Shown in pieces: positions 24,548 through 32,468 of a stretch of 64,000 nt of DNA (position 1 is the stretch's first letter; each line of letters begins with the position of its first letter). Location: contig JAMOPO010000057.1 in the NCBI GenBank assembly GCA_027064425.1, positions 62,001 to 126,000 of the forward strand. Reading direction: 5' to 3'. A program made the position numbers and the translations under genes. Source of the DNA: Methanobacteriota archaeon (lineage in GTDB: Archaea > JAADCQ01 > Methanopyri > Methanopyrales > Methanopyraceae). The notes under the pieces are model-generated. The model had not been told where the DNA came from. It worked only from the letters and a program-made list of their open reading frames with translations, and did no database searches.

Positions 24548-26182
24548 TCACCTGACCTCCGCCTCCAAGGTCACGAACACCGGTCCCTTCACCTCGATCC
24601 TCTTCCCCTTGTCCGTGATGTACCGCAGCAGCCGGTCGGAGAGCTTGATGTTCACCTGCGACGGGCGCGAGACCTTCCGCGCGCGGACCGTCGTCTCGCC
24701 GCCCCCCGACGCCAGCAGCTCCTCCACCTCGTAGGCCAGCCGCGCCGCGAGACCCTCGTCGAAGGAGACGCCCGAGTCCACGCCTTCTTCCCGGATCTCC
24801 CGCCCGAACTCACCCTCCGGCGGGACCGCGTACACGCTCCCGTCCCGCACGTACACCCGGTTGAACGCCGCCGGTCCCGCCAGCGGCTCACCCTCCTCCC
24901 GCTCCACCGCCCGCACGACCACCTCCATCCCCTCGAACTCGCCCTCGAACAGCGTCACCTCCACCGGCCCCTCCTCGTCCGCGTGCTCCCGGAGCCCGCG
25001 CACGACCTCCCGCACCAGCCGCTCCCCGAACGACGTCGCCGGCTTAACCTCGTAGTCGATCATCCGCGCCAGCTCCAGGTCCGACGGCTCCCACGGCTCG
25101 TGCTCCACGTACGCCAGCGCCCGCACGTCCTCGATCCCGTACAGCACCATGCAGAGCCGCTCCACGCCGATTCCCAGGTTCAGCACCGGGTACTCGATCC
25201 CGTACTCCGCCAGCGCGACCGGCGAGTACAGCCCGAACGTGGCGATCTCCACCCAGCCCGGGCCCAGCTCCTCGTCCTCCACCGAGTCCTCCAGGTCCGG
25301 GTGGTACGCGTACACCTCCGTCTGCGTGCCCGGCACGTAGTACTTCGACATCTTCTCGTCCGGCACGAACTCGAAGTCCTCGAACCCGAACTGCCGCAGG
25401 ATCGCCTCCGCCACCGCCTTGCCCGTGTCCACCGTCACGTCGTCACCCACCACCACGCACGAGGCGGAGAAGTAGGAGTACAGGTGGCTCTCATCCTCTC
25501 GCTGCTCCCGCCGGAAGCACCGATCGATCGAGAACAGCTTCAGCGGCGGCTCCTCCCGCTTCAGGATCTCCGAGAGCGTGATGAACCAGCCCGCCGTCAT
25601 GTGCGACCGCAGCGTCAGCGGCGGGTCCAACGGCTCCGGCCGCAGCCTCCGGAACTCCGGGAACACCTCCTCCAGCACCCGCACCGCCGTCCCATCGTCC
25701 GTGTTCAGCGCCTCCGCGATCGCGTGCGTTAGCTCGTCACCGTCCAGCTTGCCCTTCTTGTACTCGTGCAGCGTCTCCCGCAGCCGCTCCACCTCCTCCT
25801 CCGACGGCTCTCGACCCAGCACCTCCGCCAGCTTCTCCACCTTGTCCTCACCCAGCCCCACGTCCGGGCGCGGGAGACCCGCCAGGTAGAAGCACCGGTC
25901 CAACACCGCCGCCGCCTCCGGCCCGAACTGCTTGTACACGTCCTCCTCCGGGATGATCACCGGGTTCACGACCTCCTTGAACCCCGCCCGCAGGTACGCC
26001 TCCCGCAGCCGCTGGATCGTTTCAAAGAGCGGGTGAGGCTCGCCCGCCTCCACCTTGAGCCGCGGGTAACGGTCCTCCAGCCCCGGCTCCCGAACCAGCT
26101 TCGCGCCCTCCTTCCACGCCCGATCGAAGTCCTCCCGAGCCAGCGACCGGAGCTCCTCCAGCCGCTCCTTGTCGAAAGGCAT
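24548..26182 (-). CDS. sepS: O-phosphoserine--tRNA(Cys) ligase (SepRS)
   Basis: A 544-residue class II aminoacyl-tRNA synthetase that charges tRNA-Cys with phosphoserine, which SepCysS then converts to cysteine; this route is a methanogen hallmark. Motif 2 is visible as LFSIDRCFRREQREDESHLY followed by SYFSASCVVV. Motif 3 lies in YPVLNLGIGVERLCMVLYG. The phosphoserine-binding region includes LTLRSHMTAGWF. The C-terminal domain (from about residue 400) matches the SepRS-specific extension. The ATG at 26182 is preceded by a GGGGGAG ribosome-binding site and an AT-rich box about 40 bp upstream. Confidence 0.95.
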   Translation of the reverse strand: MPFDKERLEELRSLAREDFDRAWKEGAKLVREPGLEDRYPRLKVEAGEPHPLFETIQRLREAYLRAGFKEVVNPVIIPEEDVYKQFGPEAAAVLDRCFYLAGLPRPDVGLGEDKVEKLAEVLGREPSEEEVERLRETLHEYKKGKLDGDELTHAIAEALNTDDGTAVRVLEEVFPEFRRLRPEPLDPPLTLRSHMTAGWFITLSEILKREEPPLKLFSIDRCFRREQREDESHLYSYFSASCVVVGDDVTVDTGKAVAEAILRQFGFEDFEFVPDEKMSKYYVPGTQTEVYAYHPDLEDSVEDEELGPGWVEIATFGLYSPVALAEYGIEYPVLNLGIGVERLCMVLYGIEDVRALAYVEHEPWEPSDLELARMIDYEVKPATSFGERLVREVVRGLREHADEEGPVEVTLFEGEFEGMEVVVRAVEREEGEPLAGPAAFNRVYVRDGSVYAVPPEGEFGREIREEGVDSGVSFDEGLAARLAYEVEELLASGGGETTVRARKVSRPSQVNIKLSDRLLRYITDKGKRIEVKGPVFVTLEAEVR

Positions 26183-26215
26183 CCAGGCTCCCCCGGGGGA
26201 TGAGCCCCGACGGTG

Positions 26216-26227
26216 AACTTATGATAG
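26216..26227. promoter_or_regulatory. AT-rich box, possible shared promoter of sepS (left) and an sRNA (right)
   Basis: AACTTATGATAG is the only AT-rich stretch in the 201 bp between sepS and the next plus-strand gene. Leftward, a start about 26 bp away would fall near 26196, leaving a leader of about 14 nt before the sepS ATG. Rightward, it would fall near 26248, directly at the foot of the C/D-box RNA candidate. Confidence 0.45.
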
Positions 26228-26238
26228 CGTCCCCGACC

Positions 26239-26313
26239 GGGCCGCGCGGGATGAGGAGGTCCCCCAGAGCCGAGCCGGATGAGGAGTGGACTCGGGACCG
26301 ACCCACCCGGCCC
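26239..26313 (+). ncRNA. candidate C/D-box guide sRNA
   Basis: The plus strand carries box C AUGAGGA (26251-26257), a 12-nt spacer, D' CCGA (26270-26273), 5 nt, C' AUGAGGA (26279-26285), a 12-nt spacer, and D CCGA (26298-26301). Spacer lengths fit archaeal double-guide RNAs. Both C-type boxes differ from the consensus UGAUGA at the same base, and both D-type boxes differ from CUGA at the partner base, so the usual U-U pair of the kink-turn becomes G-C. Flanks can form a terminal stem (GGGCC 26239-26243 with GGCCC 26309-26313; GGG/CCC closer in). An AT-rich box lies about 26 bp upstream. Targets were not determined. Confidence 0.5.
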
Positions 26314-26383
26314 CGCTTTCACCGACGACGAGTGCGGACACAACCGATCGCAGGCCCTCGCCGCTCCCTGGGGGACACCCATC

Positions 26384-27175
26384 ATGCGGTGGATGCGGTG
26401 GAGAGCCTGGCGGCCCCCGTTAGACCGCTTGATACCCTGGAGAGTTACCATCGCCCTGATTCTGCTCGTCTTCGTCCTTGTCTGCGCCGCCGGCGCCCTC
26501 GCGCTGGTGGCGGCCAAGGGAGTGACGCGCATGAGCGCGAGGACGTACGTCGAGAACTTTAGCGGCGACGCGCCGAACCGCCTGAGCGTCAGCGTCACCG
26601 TCACGGGAGACGGCGACACGCTCGCGAGCTGGAGCGTCGACGGCATGAAGAGCAAGTCGGTGTCTAGGAGCTGGTTCGGGATGGTGGGTAGCGTCACGGT
26701 GACCCTCGACGCCAACTACCGCGCCACTTGGCTGAGCGTGGGGGCGAGTAAGACCGTAGCGATACGCTTCGACCGTGACGAGAACGGTCGCGTGCGCGTA
26801 CGAGTGAGTGGCGATTCCTCCGCGGTGGCGACCAGCACCGAGGACGGCAGACCGATGCTCGCGTGGCTGGTGTGCGAGAGGGGCGAGGGCGGGCAGGCCT
26901 GCGTGCTGATCATGAGGGTCGAGCCGGTCGACGGTCACGGGTGGAAGGTGGAGCACGACGGGGACCGCCCCGTCGTATGCTGGGAAGCCGAGAAGGAGGC
27001 CCGTATCAGGCTCAAGGTGATCGGGGTGGGGACGGAGGGAACGGTCACGCGAGTCATCGACATCACGTGGTCTCACAGCCGGTGGCCCTGGCGCGAGTCC
27101 GGGAGCACCGCCGAAGAGCGGGCCAGCCTCATCGACCTAGTCGTTCCCTGGCCCTTTCTTGCCCTGCCGGAGTGA
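26384..27175 (+). CDS. membrane-anchored extracytoplasmic protein, unknown
   Basis: A 263-residue protein. A basic, Trp/Arg-rich N-terminus (MRWMRWRAWRPPLDRLIPWR) is followed by a membrane helix (VTIALILLVFVLVCAAGALA, about residues 21-40). The remaining 220 residues are beta-strand-rich (LSVSVTVTGDGDTLASWSVD, GSVTVTLDANYRATWLSVGA) and probably lie outside the cell. No family is recognised. The ATG at 26384 is preferred because it starts just before the charged segment and anchor; sequence further upstream belongs to the sRNA candidate region. Confidence 0.55.
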   Translation: MRWMRWRAWRPPLDRLIPWRVTIALILLVFVLVCAAGALALVAAKGVTRMSARTYVENFSGDAPNRLSVSVTVTGDGDTLASWSVDGMKSKSVSRSWFGMVGSVTVTLDANYRATWLSVGASKTVAIRFDRDENGRVRVRVSGDSSAVATSTEDGRPMLAWLVCERGEGGQACVLIMRVEPVDGHGWKVEHDGDRPVVCWEAEKEARIRLKVIGVGTEGTVTRVIDITWSHSRWPWRESGSTAEERASLIDLVVPWPFLALPE

Positions 27176-27381
27176 GGTTTGGAGCCGCCACGAGCGACCG
27201 GGATCGGCCGGGCGTTGAGGGCTCATGGGCCATCAGGTCGGAGCCGGTGTGCAGCTCGTGCGGTCAGCGGGCGGCCCGTCAGAGCCGGTTAAGAGTACCG
27301 CCGGGACCCGGTAGGAGGCAAGGGTGGCGGGGTCGTCGAGCGCCTCAGCGCGCTGGTGGCGGCGCTGGCTGGCCGGCGCAG

Positions 27382-28005
27382 TCACTCCTTCTCCAGGGTC
27401 CTGCGGAGCTCCTCGGTCTTGCCGGCGATGGTGACCTCACTGCGGGTCTTCTCGAGCAGCGAGCGGGCGACGTCCTGCTTCCGCTTGAGGTTGGGCACGA
27501 CGGCGCGCGGGTAGTCGAAGGTCATGGTGAGGGAGTAGATTTCCTCCATGATGCTGAGGAACTCCTCGGCGCGGTCGAGCTCTCCCTCGCGGAGGGCGTC
27601 GACGACGATGCGTCGGAGCTCGCCCACGACGTCGAGGAGACCGAGGAGGTAGGCGCGCGGGCTCACGTTGATCTCGTCCGGGGTGGGCACGCGGCGCTCT
27701 TTGACGATGCGGTACAGGATCTCCGCCTCGGCGTACTCCTGAAGGTGGTTCTCGGCGAAGCCGGTGCGGAGGAGCTCTGGGAAGTCGCCGAGCAGGTCGT
27801 GGAGCTTGGAGACCAGCTCGGCCGCCTTGTCGAGCTTGTCGCGGGCGGCCTCGAGGTCGCCGCGGTGGATCTCGTACACGGCCTCGGAGCTGAGCTTGTG
27901 GAGGTCTCGGAGGATGACCTGAGCCTCGTCCCGGGCCTCGTCGAGGGCGTCGAGCTCTCCGCGGATCTCCTCGACCACGTCGCGGAGCCGGTCAACCTCG
28001 GCCAT
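27382..28005 (-). CDS. translin-family protein
   Basis: A 207-residue all-helical protein resembling archaeal translins, relatives of the translin-TRAX (C3PO) RNA-binding and nuclease complex. Matching features are the N-terminal heptads (LRDVVEEIRGELDALDEARD), a central NHLQEYAEAEILYRIVKERR, then PTPDEINVSPRAYLLGLLDV and GELRRIVVDALREGELDRAE, the usual translin segment order. RNA processing is inferred from the family. It is divergent from the unknown gene at 28082, with the two starts about 76 bp apart. Confidence 0.65.
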   Translation of the reverse strand: MAEVDRLRDVVEEIRGELDALDEARDEAQVILRDLHKLSSEAVYEIHRGDLEAARDKLDKAAELVSKLHDLLGDFPELLRTGFAENHLQEYAEAEILYRIVKERRVPTPDEINVSPRAYLLGLLDVVGELRRIVVDALREGELDRAEEFLSIMEEIYSLTMTFDYPRAVVPNLKRKQDVARSLLEKTRSEVTIAGKTEELRRTLEKE

Positions 28006-28081
28006 GGGGGGCGGTTCCCCCCGTAACGGAGTTTAACCTCGGTACGTTGACCAGGCGTAGAGTCGCCCGGGGGCCCACGAG

Positions 28082-29158
28082 GTGGTCGACTGGCGGGAAA
28101 TACCGGTGAGGCCGACGCCGGTCGCGGTAAAGAAGCTGAAGGAGGCGTGTCCGACGGTTGAGTCGCTGCCGTTCGACCCGATCCCTAAGCGGCTGGAGGA
28201 CGGGGTGAACCCGAGCCCGGTGTGCGGGTTCAGCCGGGCGCACCCCATGTTCTTCGGGGACGGGCCGAAGGAGTCGCACTGGCGGGAGGGGCTGTGGTCG
28301 GAGCTGGAGGTGTTCCTGAGGGTTCGCCCGCGGAAGCTCCACTGGGATGAGGTGATCCTCGGGTTTCTCGACCTGGTGGGGGCCGTCTGCCGCCGGGCTA
28401 GTGAGTTCTTTCTGGAGCCCTCGATGGGGGAGGCGCTGCGCGTTTGCACGGCGCTCAGGATGCTCGGGAGGCTGTGCCAGGAGGGTGAGTCGAAGGGCGT
28501 CTCGAGCGGCACCCTGAGCGAGGCTCTCGAGGTCATCTCTGGGGTGCTGGAGGTCGAGCTGGACTTCCTAACCTCGAGCCAGTCCCTGCTGCTGTCGACC
28601 GGGCTGCTGGACGCGTTCAAGCGGTGTCTGCCGCTGCGTCCCTCGTGCTGGGTTGAGTTCGCCCTGCAGTGTCACGCCTGCGCGCACCGCGGCGTGAAGG
28701 CCGAGGACGTGCTCGAGGACGTGGAGGAGCTGGGGGTGGAGGATGCCGAGGAGTGCCGCGGCCGCGTTGAGCGCGCCGTCGACCTGGCGGTGAGGGGGCT
28801 CGAGGACCGGATCGGCGAGCTGGTGGGCCGGTACCGCCTGAGCGAGCTGATGAGCATGGACGTGGAGGAGTTCGCGGAGCGAGTCTCCGAGACCCTGGCC
28901 GACGCGCTGGCGCTGCACGCTAAGCCGGTGGTCGCGCTGGTGGAGGAGCCCGAGGGAATAGTGGAACGATGGTTGTCCGTGCCGGAGGATATTGAGGTCG
29001 ACGACGTTAAGGTGCCGCCCGGCGAGTACGATCCGATGTGGAGGGACGCGGAGCGCACCGAGCGGGCCTTCGCCAGGGTTGACGTGAAGGAGCTGGTGAA
29101 GCGGAGGTTCCGGAAGTTAATCGAGGAGATCCGGGAGGCGCTCGGGTCCGGCCGATGA
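28082..29158 (+). CDS. unrecognised 358-residue protein, probably lineage-specific
   Basis: A mostly helical, Cys-containing soluble protein (PSPVCGFSRAHPMFFGDGPK near residue 50; LVGAVCRRASEFF; QCHACAHRGVKAEDV). The C-terminal third is strongly charged (VERAVDLAVRGLEDRIGELV, ELVKRRFRKLIEEIREALGS). No catalytic motif or family was recognised, and there is no signal peptide or membrane helix. The frame is long, uninterrupted and has codon use like its neighbours, so it is accepted as real. The GTG at 28082 is the assumed start. Confidence 0.6.
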   Translation: MVDWREIPVRPTPVAVKKLKEACPTVESLPFDPIPKRLEDGVNPSPVCGFSRAHPMFFGDGPKESHWREGLWSELEVFLRVRPRKLHWDEVILGFLDLVGAVCRRASEFFLEPSMGEALRVCTALRMLGRLCQEGESKGVSSGTLSEALEVISGVLEVELDFLTSSQSLLLSTGLLDAFKRCLPLRPSCWVEFALQCHACAHRGVKAEDVLEDVEELGVEDAEECRGRVERAVDLAVRGLEDRIGELVGRYRLSELMSMDVEEFAERVSETLADALALHAKPVVALVEEPEGIVERWLSVPEDIEVDDVKVPPGEYDPMWRDAERTERAFARVDVKELVKRRFRKLIEEIREALGSGR

Positions 29159-29204
29159 GGAGCCCACCCCGGTGCCGACGGGAGATGGGGAGGGGCTAGG
29201 GTAC

Positions 29205-29276
29205 CGAGGCGCCTCGGCCCCCGTCCAACTCGTCATCGGGCCCCTCAGACTCGGGGTAGGATCCTCATCGGCCTCA
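29205..29276 (-). ncRNA. candidate C/D-box guide sRNA starting at the stop codon of the RNA methylase gene
   Basis: Read on the minus strand: box C AUGAGGA (29268-29262), a 13-nt spacer, D' CUGA (29248-29245), 8 nt, C' AUGACGA (29236-29230), a 12-nt spacer, D CCGA (29217-29214). GAGGC before box C can pair with GCCTC after box D as a terminal stem. C and D again carry the paired G/C variant of the kink-turn; C'/D' is less regular. A TATA-like TCTTTACC (29302-29295) inside the gene upstream predicts transcription from about 29274. The complement of the D' spacer contains GGGGUAGGA, which from memory resembles the conserved 690 loop of archaeal 16S rRNA. Confidence 0.45.
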
Positions 29277-30611
29277 CGAGCGCACCAGGCGGGCGGTAAA
29301 GAAGCCCTCGGTCCGGTGCCGGTGGGGCCACAGGCGCCTGACGCGGTCGTGCCACGGGTAGCGCTGACCGCGCCACCGCTCGACGCCGGGCGATCCGAGG
29401 TCGAACGGCTCCTCGGGCTCGAACCCATCCTCTTCCCGGAGGAACCGGCGGACGACCTCCTCGTTCTCGACGACCGTGACGGAGCACGTGGAGTACACGA
29501 GCGAGTGCTCGGCCAGCGGGGCGACGCCCCGGAGAATGGCCAGCTGCCCGCGAGCGTACCGGTTGACGTGCCGCCAGCGGACGGTCCACCGGGTTTCGGG
29601 CGACCGGGCGTACGCGCCGGAGCTCGAGCAGGGTGGATCGACGAGCACGTGGTCGAACCGCTCCGAGTCGAGCTCCCGCTCCAGCTCGGTGGCGTCCGCG
29701 CGGCGGATCCGCGCCTCGACGCCCCACCGCCGGAAGTTCCGGCGCATCTCGCGGAGCCGGCGCGGGTTCACGTCCACGCACGTGAGCTCGATCTCGCCCT
29801 CCGCCAGGGCGTAGAGGTAGGCGGACTTGTTCCCCGGGGCCGCGCACGCGTCCAGGACCGAGTCGCCCGGGTCGGGCCGCAGGGCGTACGCCGCGGCGGC
29901 CGAGGCCTTGTCCTGGTACGCGACCCAGCCCCGGCGGTACGGCTCCGTGCGGACGGGCGGAACGTCGTGTTCCACCACCCGGAGGATCAAGGGGACGTCT
30001 GGGTCCTCCTCGACCACCACCCCCTCCTTCTCCAGCTCGAGCACGACCTTGTCCGGGTCGATCAGGTGCGCGTGGACGCGGAGGTAACGCTCCGGCTCCC
30101 GATTGTTCGCCTCCATCAGCCGCTCCAGCTCCTCCCGGCCCAGGGTGTCCAGGAGGTGGCGGACGAACCACTCCGGGTGGGAGTACTCGATCGCGAGACG
30201 CTCGATCTCGTCCCGGGCGCGGTCCAGGACGTCGTCCATGGACAGCTCCTCGACGTCGTAGAGGACGGCGTTCACGAACCGAGCCGGGCCCTCACCCAGC
30301 TCGTCGAGCACGATCTTGACGGCCTCGTTGGTGGCGATCGCGGGCTTGACGTCGTTGAACTTCATCTCGAACGTGGCCACGCGGAGCGCGTTGCGCACCC
30401 AGGGGTCCAGGTCCCGAACGCTCGAGTTCCGTACGGCCGCCTCCAGGAACGCGTCGATGGTCCTCAGCCGCTTCATCAGCTCCATGCAGTACGCGTGGAT
30501 GGTTCCCCAGACCTTATGATCCTCGACGCCCTCACTCAGCAGCACGCGCTTAACGCAGGAGCGCAGGGACCTGCGCGTGCGCTCCCACCGCACGAGCACG
30601 CGGACGGTCAA
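29274..30611 (-). CDS. NSUN/RsmB-type RNA cytosine-C5 methyltransferase with NusB-like N-terminal domain
   Basis: A SAM-dependent RNA m5C methylase of the NOL1/NOP2/Sun family, about 445 residues. Residues of roughly 15-130 form a NusB-like helical domain (VRNALRVATFEMKFNDVKPA, ATNEAVKIVLDELGEGPARF). The catalytic domain shows VLDACAAPGNKSAYLYALAE (SAM binding), VLVDPPCSSSGAYARSPETR (motif IV Cys) and SLVYSTCSVTVVENE (the motif VI nucleophile Cys). The target could be rRNA or tRNA. The start is uncertain: TTG at 30611 or 30632, or GTG codons a few residues later. It is divergent from the DUF1152 gene. Confidence 0.85.
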   Translation of the reverse strand: MTVRVLVRWERTRRSLRSCVKRVLLSEGVEDHKVWGTIHAYCMELMKRLRTIDAFLEAAVRNSSVRDLDPWVRNALRVATFEMKFNDVKPAIATNEAVKIVLDELGEGPARFVNAVLYDVEELSMDDVLDRARDEIERLAIEYSHPEWFVRHLLDTLGREELERLMEANNREPERYLRVHAHLIDPDKVVLELEKEGVVVEEDPDVPLILRVVEHDVPPVRTEPYRRGWVAYQDKASAAAAYALRPDPGDSVLDACAAPGNKSAYLYALAEGEIELTCVDVNPRRLREMRRNFRRWGVEARIRRADATELERELDSERFDHVLVDPPCSSSGAYARSPETRWTVRWRHVNRYARGQLAILRGVAPLAEHSLVYSTCSVTVVENEEVVRRFLREEDGFEPEEPFDLGSPGVERWRGQRYPWHDRVRRLWPHRHRTEGFFTARLVRS

Positions 30612-30657
30612 CTCCTGCCGGCTGAGCCCCAACCCTCCTCCCCCCGGGGGAAGCCCC

Positions 30658-31614
30658 GTGTACCTGGCCGAGGTGATCGGGGACGAGGCGCGGCGGATCG
30701 GGGTGCTCGGGATCGGCGGCGGTGGGGACATCGTCGGCGCGGCCCACACCTACCGGCGGGCCCGGGTGGACCTGGACCCCGAGCTGCTGGTGCTCGGCGG
30801 TCTCACCTGGGAGCGGGCCGTCGTGGACCCCGAGCCGGGACCGCGCTCGCGGGACGAGATCCTGGGCGACGTGGAGTGGATCCACGACCGGGTGGGGGTG
30901 CTCCGGGGCGAGGCCCGGCCCCGGCGGGGCTCCGAGTTCGCGGAGTCCCGGGTGAGGAGGGTTCTCCGGGAGCTCGGCCACTCGGACGTCCAAGTGGTCC
31001 TGATCGACGTGGGCGGTGGCGTCGAGGGGACCGTCGATGGGCTCCGGGCGCTGATGGATCACTTCGACCTGGACGTGCTCATCGGCGTGGACGTGGGCGG
31101 GGACGCGCTCGCCCGCGGGGACGAGCCGGGCGTGGAGAGCCCGCTCGCGGACTCCATCATGACGTGCTCGCTCGCCAAGCTGGAGGACACGGTGCTCGGC
31201 GTGTTCGGGTGGGGCTCGGACGGAGAGCTGACCCGGGAGGAGCTGCGGCAGCGCTTCTCCGAGATCGCGGCCGAGGGAGGGTACCTCGGGGCCGTCGGCC
31301 TCACTCGGAAGGACGTGGAGTTCCTCAAGTTACTGGTGGAGGAAGTCGAGACCGAGGCCAGCAGGATCCCCCTGCGCGCGGCGGAGGCGGGGGATCTGGG
31401 CCCGATCGAGATCCGGGGTGGGTATCGAACGGTCGAGCTCGGCCCAGCGTCCGTGTGCACCTTCTACTTCGACCCGACCGCGGTGGCGCGCGGGAGCATC
31501 CTGTGCGAGCTGGTCGACGGGACGTGCAGCGTGGAGGAGGCACACGAGCGCGTGCGCAGCGAGCTCGGGATTAAGACGGAGCTGGACTGGGAGCGGGAGC
31601 GAGCGGAGCGGTAG
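30658..31614 (+). CDS. DUF1152 family protein
   Basis: A 318-residue protein of the DUF1152 family. The N-terminus GVLGIGGGGDIVGAAHTYRR resembles a nucleotide-binding Gly-rich loop. VLGGLTWERAVVDPEPGPRS is the family signature, and VVLIDVGGGVEGT and LIGVDVGGDALARGDEPG add Asp/Gly-rich loops. The function is unknown; an NAD- or sugar-metabolism role has been suggested from fold only. The GTG at 30658 begins the conserved sequence. nadC follows 11 bp downstream, so a link to NAD synthesis is possible. Confidence 0.75.
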   Translation: MYLAEVIGDEARRIGVLGIGGGGDIVGAAHTYRRARVDLDPELLVLGGLTWERAVVDPEPGPRSRDEILGDVEWIHDRVGVLRGEARPRRGSEFAESRVRRVLRELGHSDVQVVLIDVGGGVEGTVDGLRALMDHFDLDVLIGVDVGGDALARGDEPGVESPLADSIMTCSLAKLEDTVLGVFGWGSDGELTREELRQRFSEIAAEGGYLGAVGLTRKDVEFLKLLVEEVETEASRIPLRAAEAGDLGPIEIRGGYRTVELGPASVCTFYFDPTAVARGSILCELVDGTCSVEEAHERVRSELGIKTELDWERERAER

Positions 31615-31625
31615 GGGGTCAACCC

Positions 31626-32468
31626 TTGATCCCGAACCGCGTCCGGGTCGAGCGCGTGGTGCGGTGGGCCCTGGAGGAGGACGTCGGCCGCGCCGACGTG
31701 ACCTCTTCAGTAGTTCGGGACGAGGAGGCCGGGGCCGTGATCGTGGCTAAAGAGGCGGGGGTCGTGTCGGGCACGCTGCCCGCGAGGACCGCCTTCGAGC
31801 TGCTGGACTGCGACGTGGAGGTGCTGGTTCGAGACGGGGAAGAGGTCGAGGAGGGGGAGGAGGTGCTCCGAATCGAGGGCCGGGCCGTCGACGTGCTCGC
31901 GGCCGAACGGGTGGCGCTCAACTTCCTCATGCACCTGTCCGGGATCGCGACGGCGACCCGGGAGGTCGTGGAGAGGGTCCGCCGGGTGAACCCGGACGTG
32001 ACGGTGGCCGCGACGAGGAAGGTGCACCCGATCACGGGCTTCCTGGAGAAGAAGGCCGTGGCGGACGGGGGCGGCGATCCGCACCGGCTGGGCCTGGACG
32101 ACGCCGTGCTCATCAAGGACAACCATCTGGCCCTGGTCGGGTCGGTGGAGGAGGCCGTGCGCCGGGCCCGGGAGGAGGTAGGGTTCACCAAGCTCGTGGG
32201 AGTGGAGGTCGAGTCGCCGGAGGAGGCCGAGGAGGCGGCCCGCGCGGGCGCGGACCACGTGCTGCTCGATAACATGCCGCCAGAGCGCGTGCGAGAGGCG
32301 GTCAAGCGGGTGAGGAGGATCGACGACGAGATCATCCTCGAGGCCTCGGGCGGAATCACCCCGGAAAACGCGCCCGAGTACGCCCGTACCGGGGTGGACG
32401 TGATCTCCCTGGGCTGGCTGACGCACTCTGCGCCCGCCCTCGATATGAGCATGCGCGTGGTCACCTGA
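31626..32468 (+). CDS. nadC: nicotinate-nucleotide pyrophosphorylase (quinolinate phosphoribosyltransferase)
   Basis: A 280-residue NadC, which makes nicotinate mononucleotide from quinolinate and PRPP in de novo NAD synthesis. Motifs include LEEDVGRADVTSSVV at the N-terminus, AERVALNFLMHLSGIATATR, AATRKVHPITGFLEKKAVAD (conserved TRK), GGGDPHRLGLDDAVLIKDNH, HVLLDNMPPE and LEASGGITPENAPEYARTGV. A TTG start follows 11 bp after DUF1152. The 3' end overlaps the convergent TPP-enzyme-like gene by 8 bp. Confidence 0.95.
   Translation: MIPNRVRVERVVRWALEEDVGRADVTSSVVRDEEAGAVIVAKEAGVVSGTLPARTAFELLDCDVEVLVRDGEEVEEGEEVLRIEGRAVDVLAAERVALNFLMHLSGIATATREVVERVRRVNPDVTVAATRKVHPITGFLEKKAVADGGGDPHRLGLDDAVLIKDNHLALVGSVEEAVRRAREEVGFTKLVGVEVESPEEAEEAARAGADHVLLDNMPPERVREAVKRVRRIDDEIILEASGGITPENAPEYARTGVDVISLGWLTHSAPALDMSMRVVT

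Noticed and set aside
27176-27381. Possible small gene with a CSSCG motif in the gap before the translin-like gene
   Set aside because: The frame continues through the translin gene in antisense, is Arg/Gly-rich and has no second Cys pair; no RNA boxes were found either.
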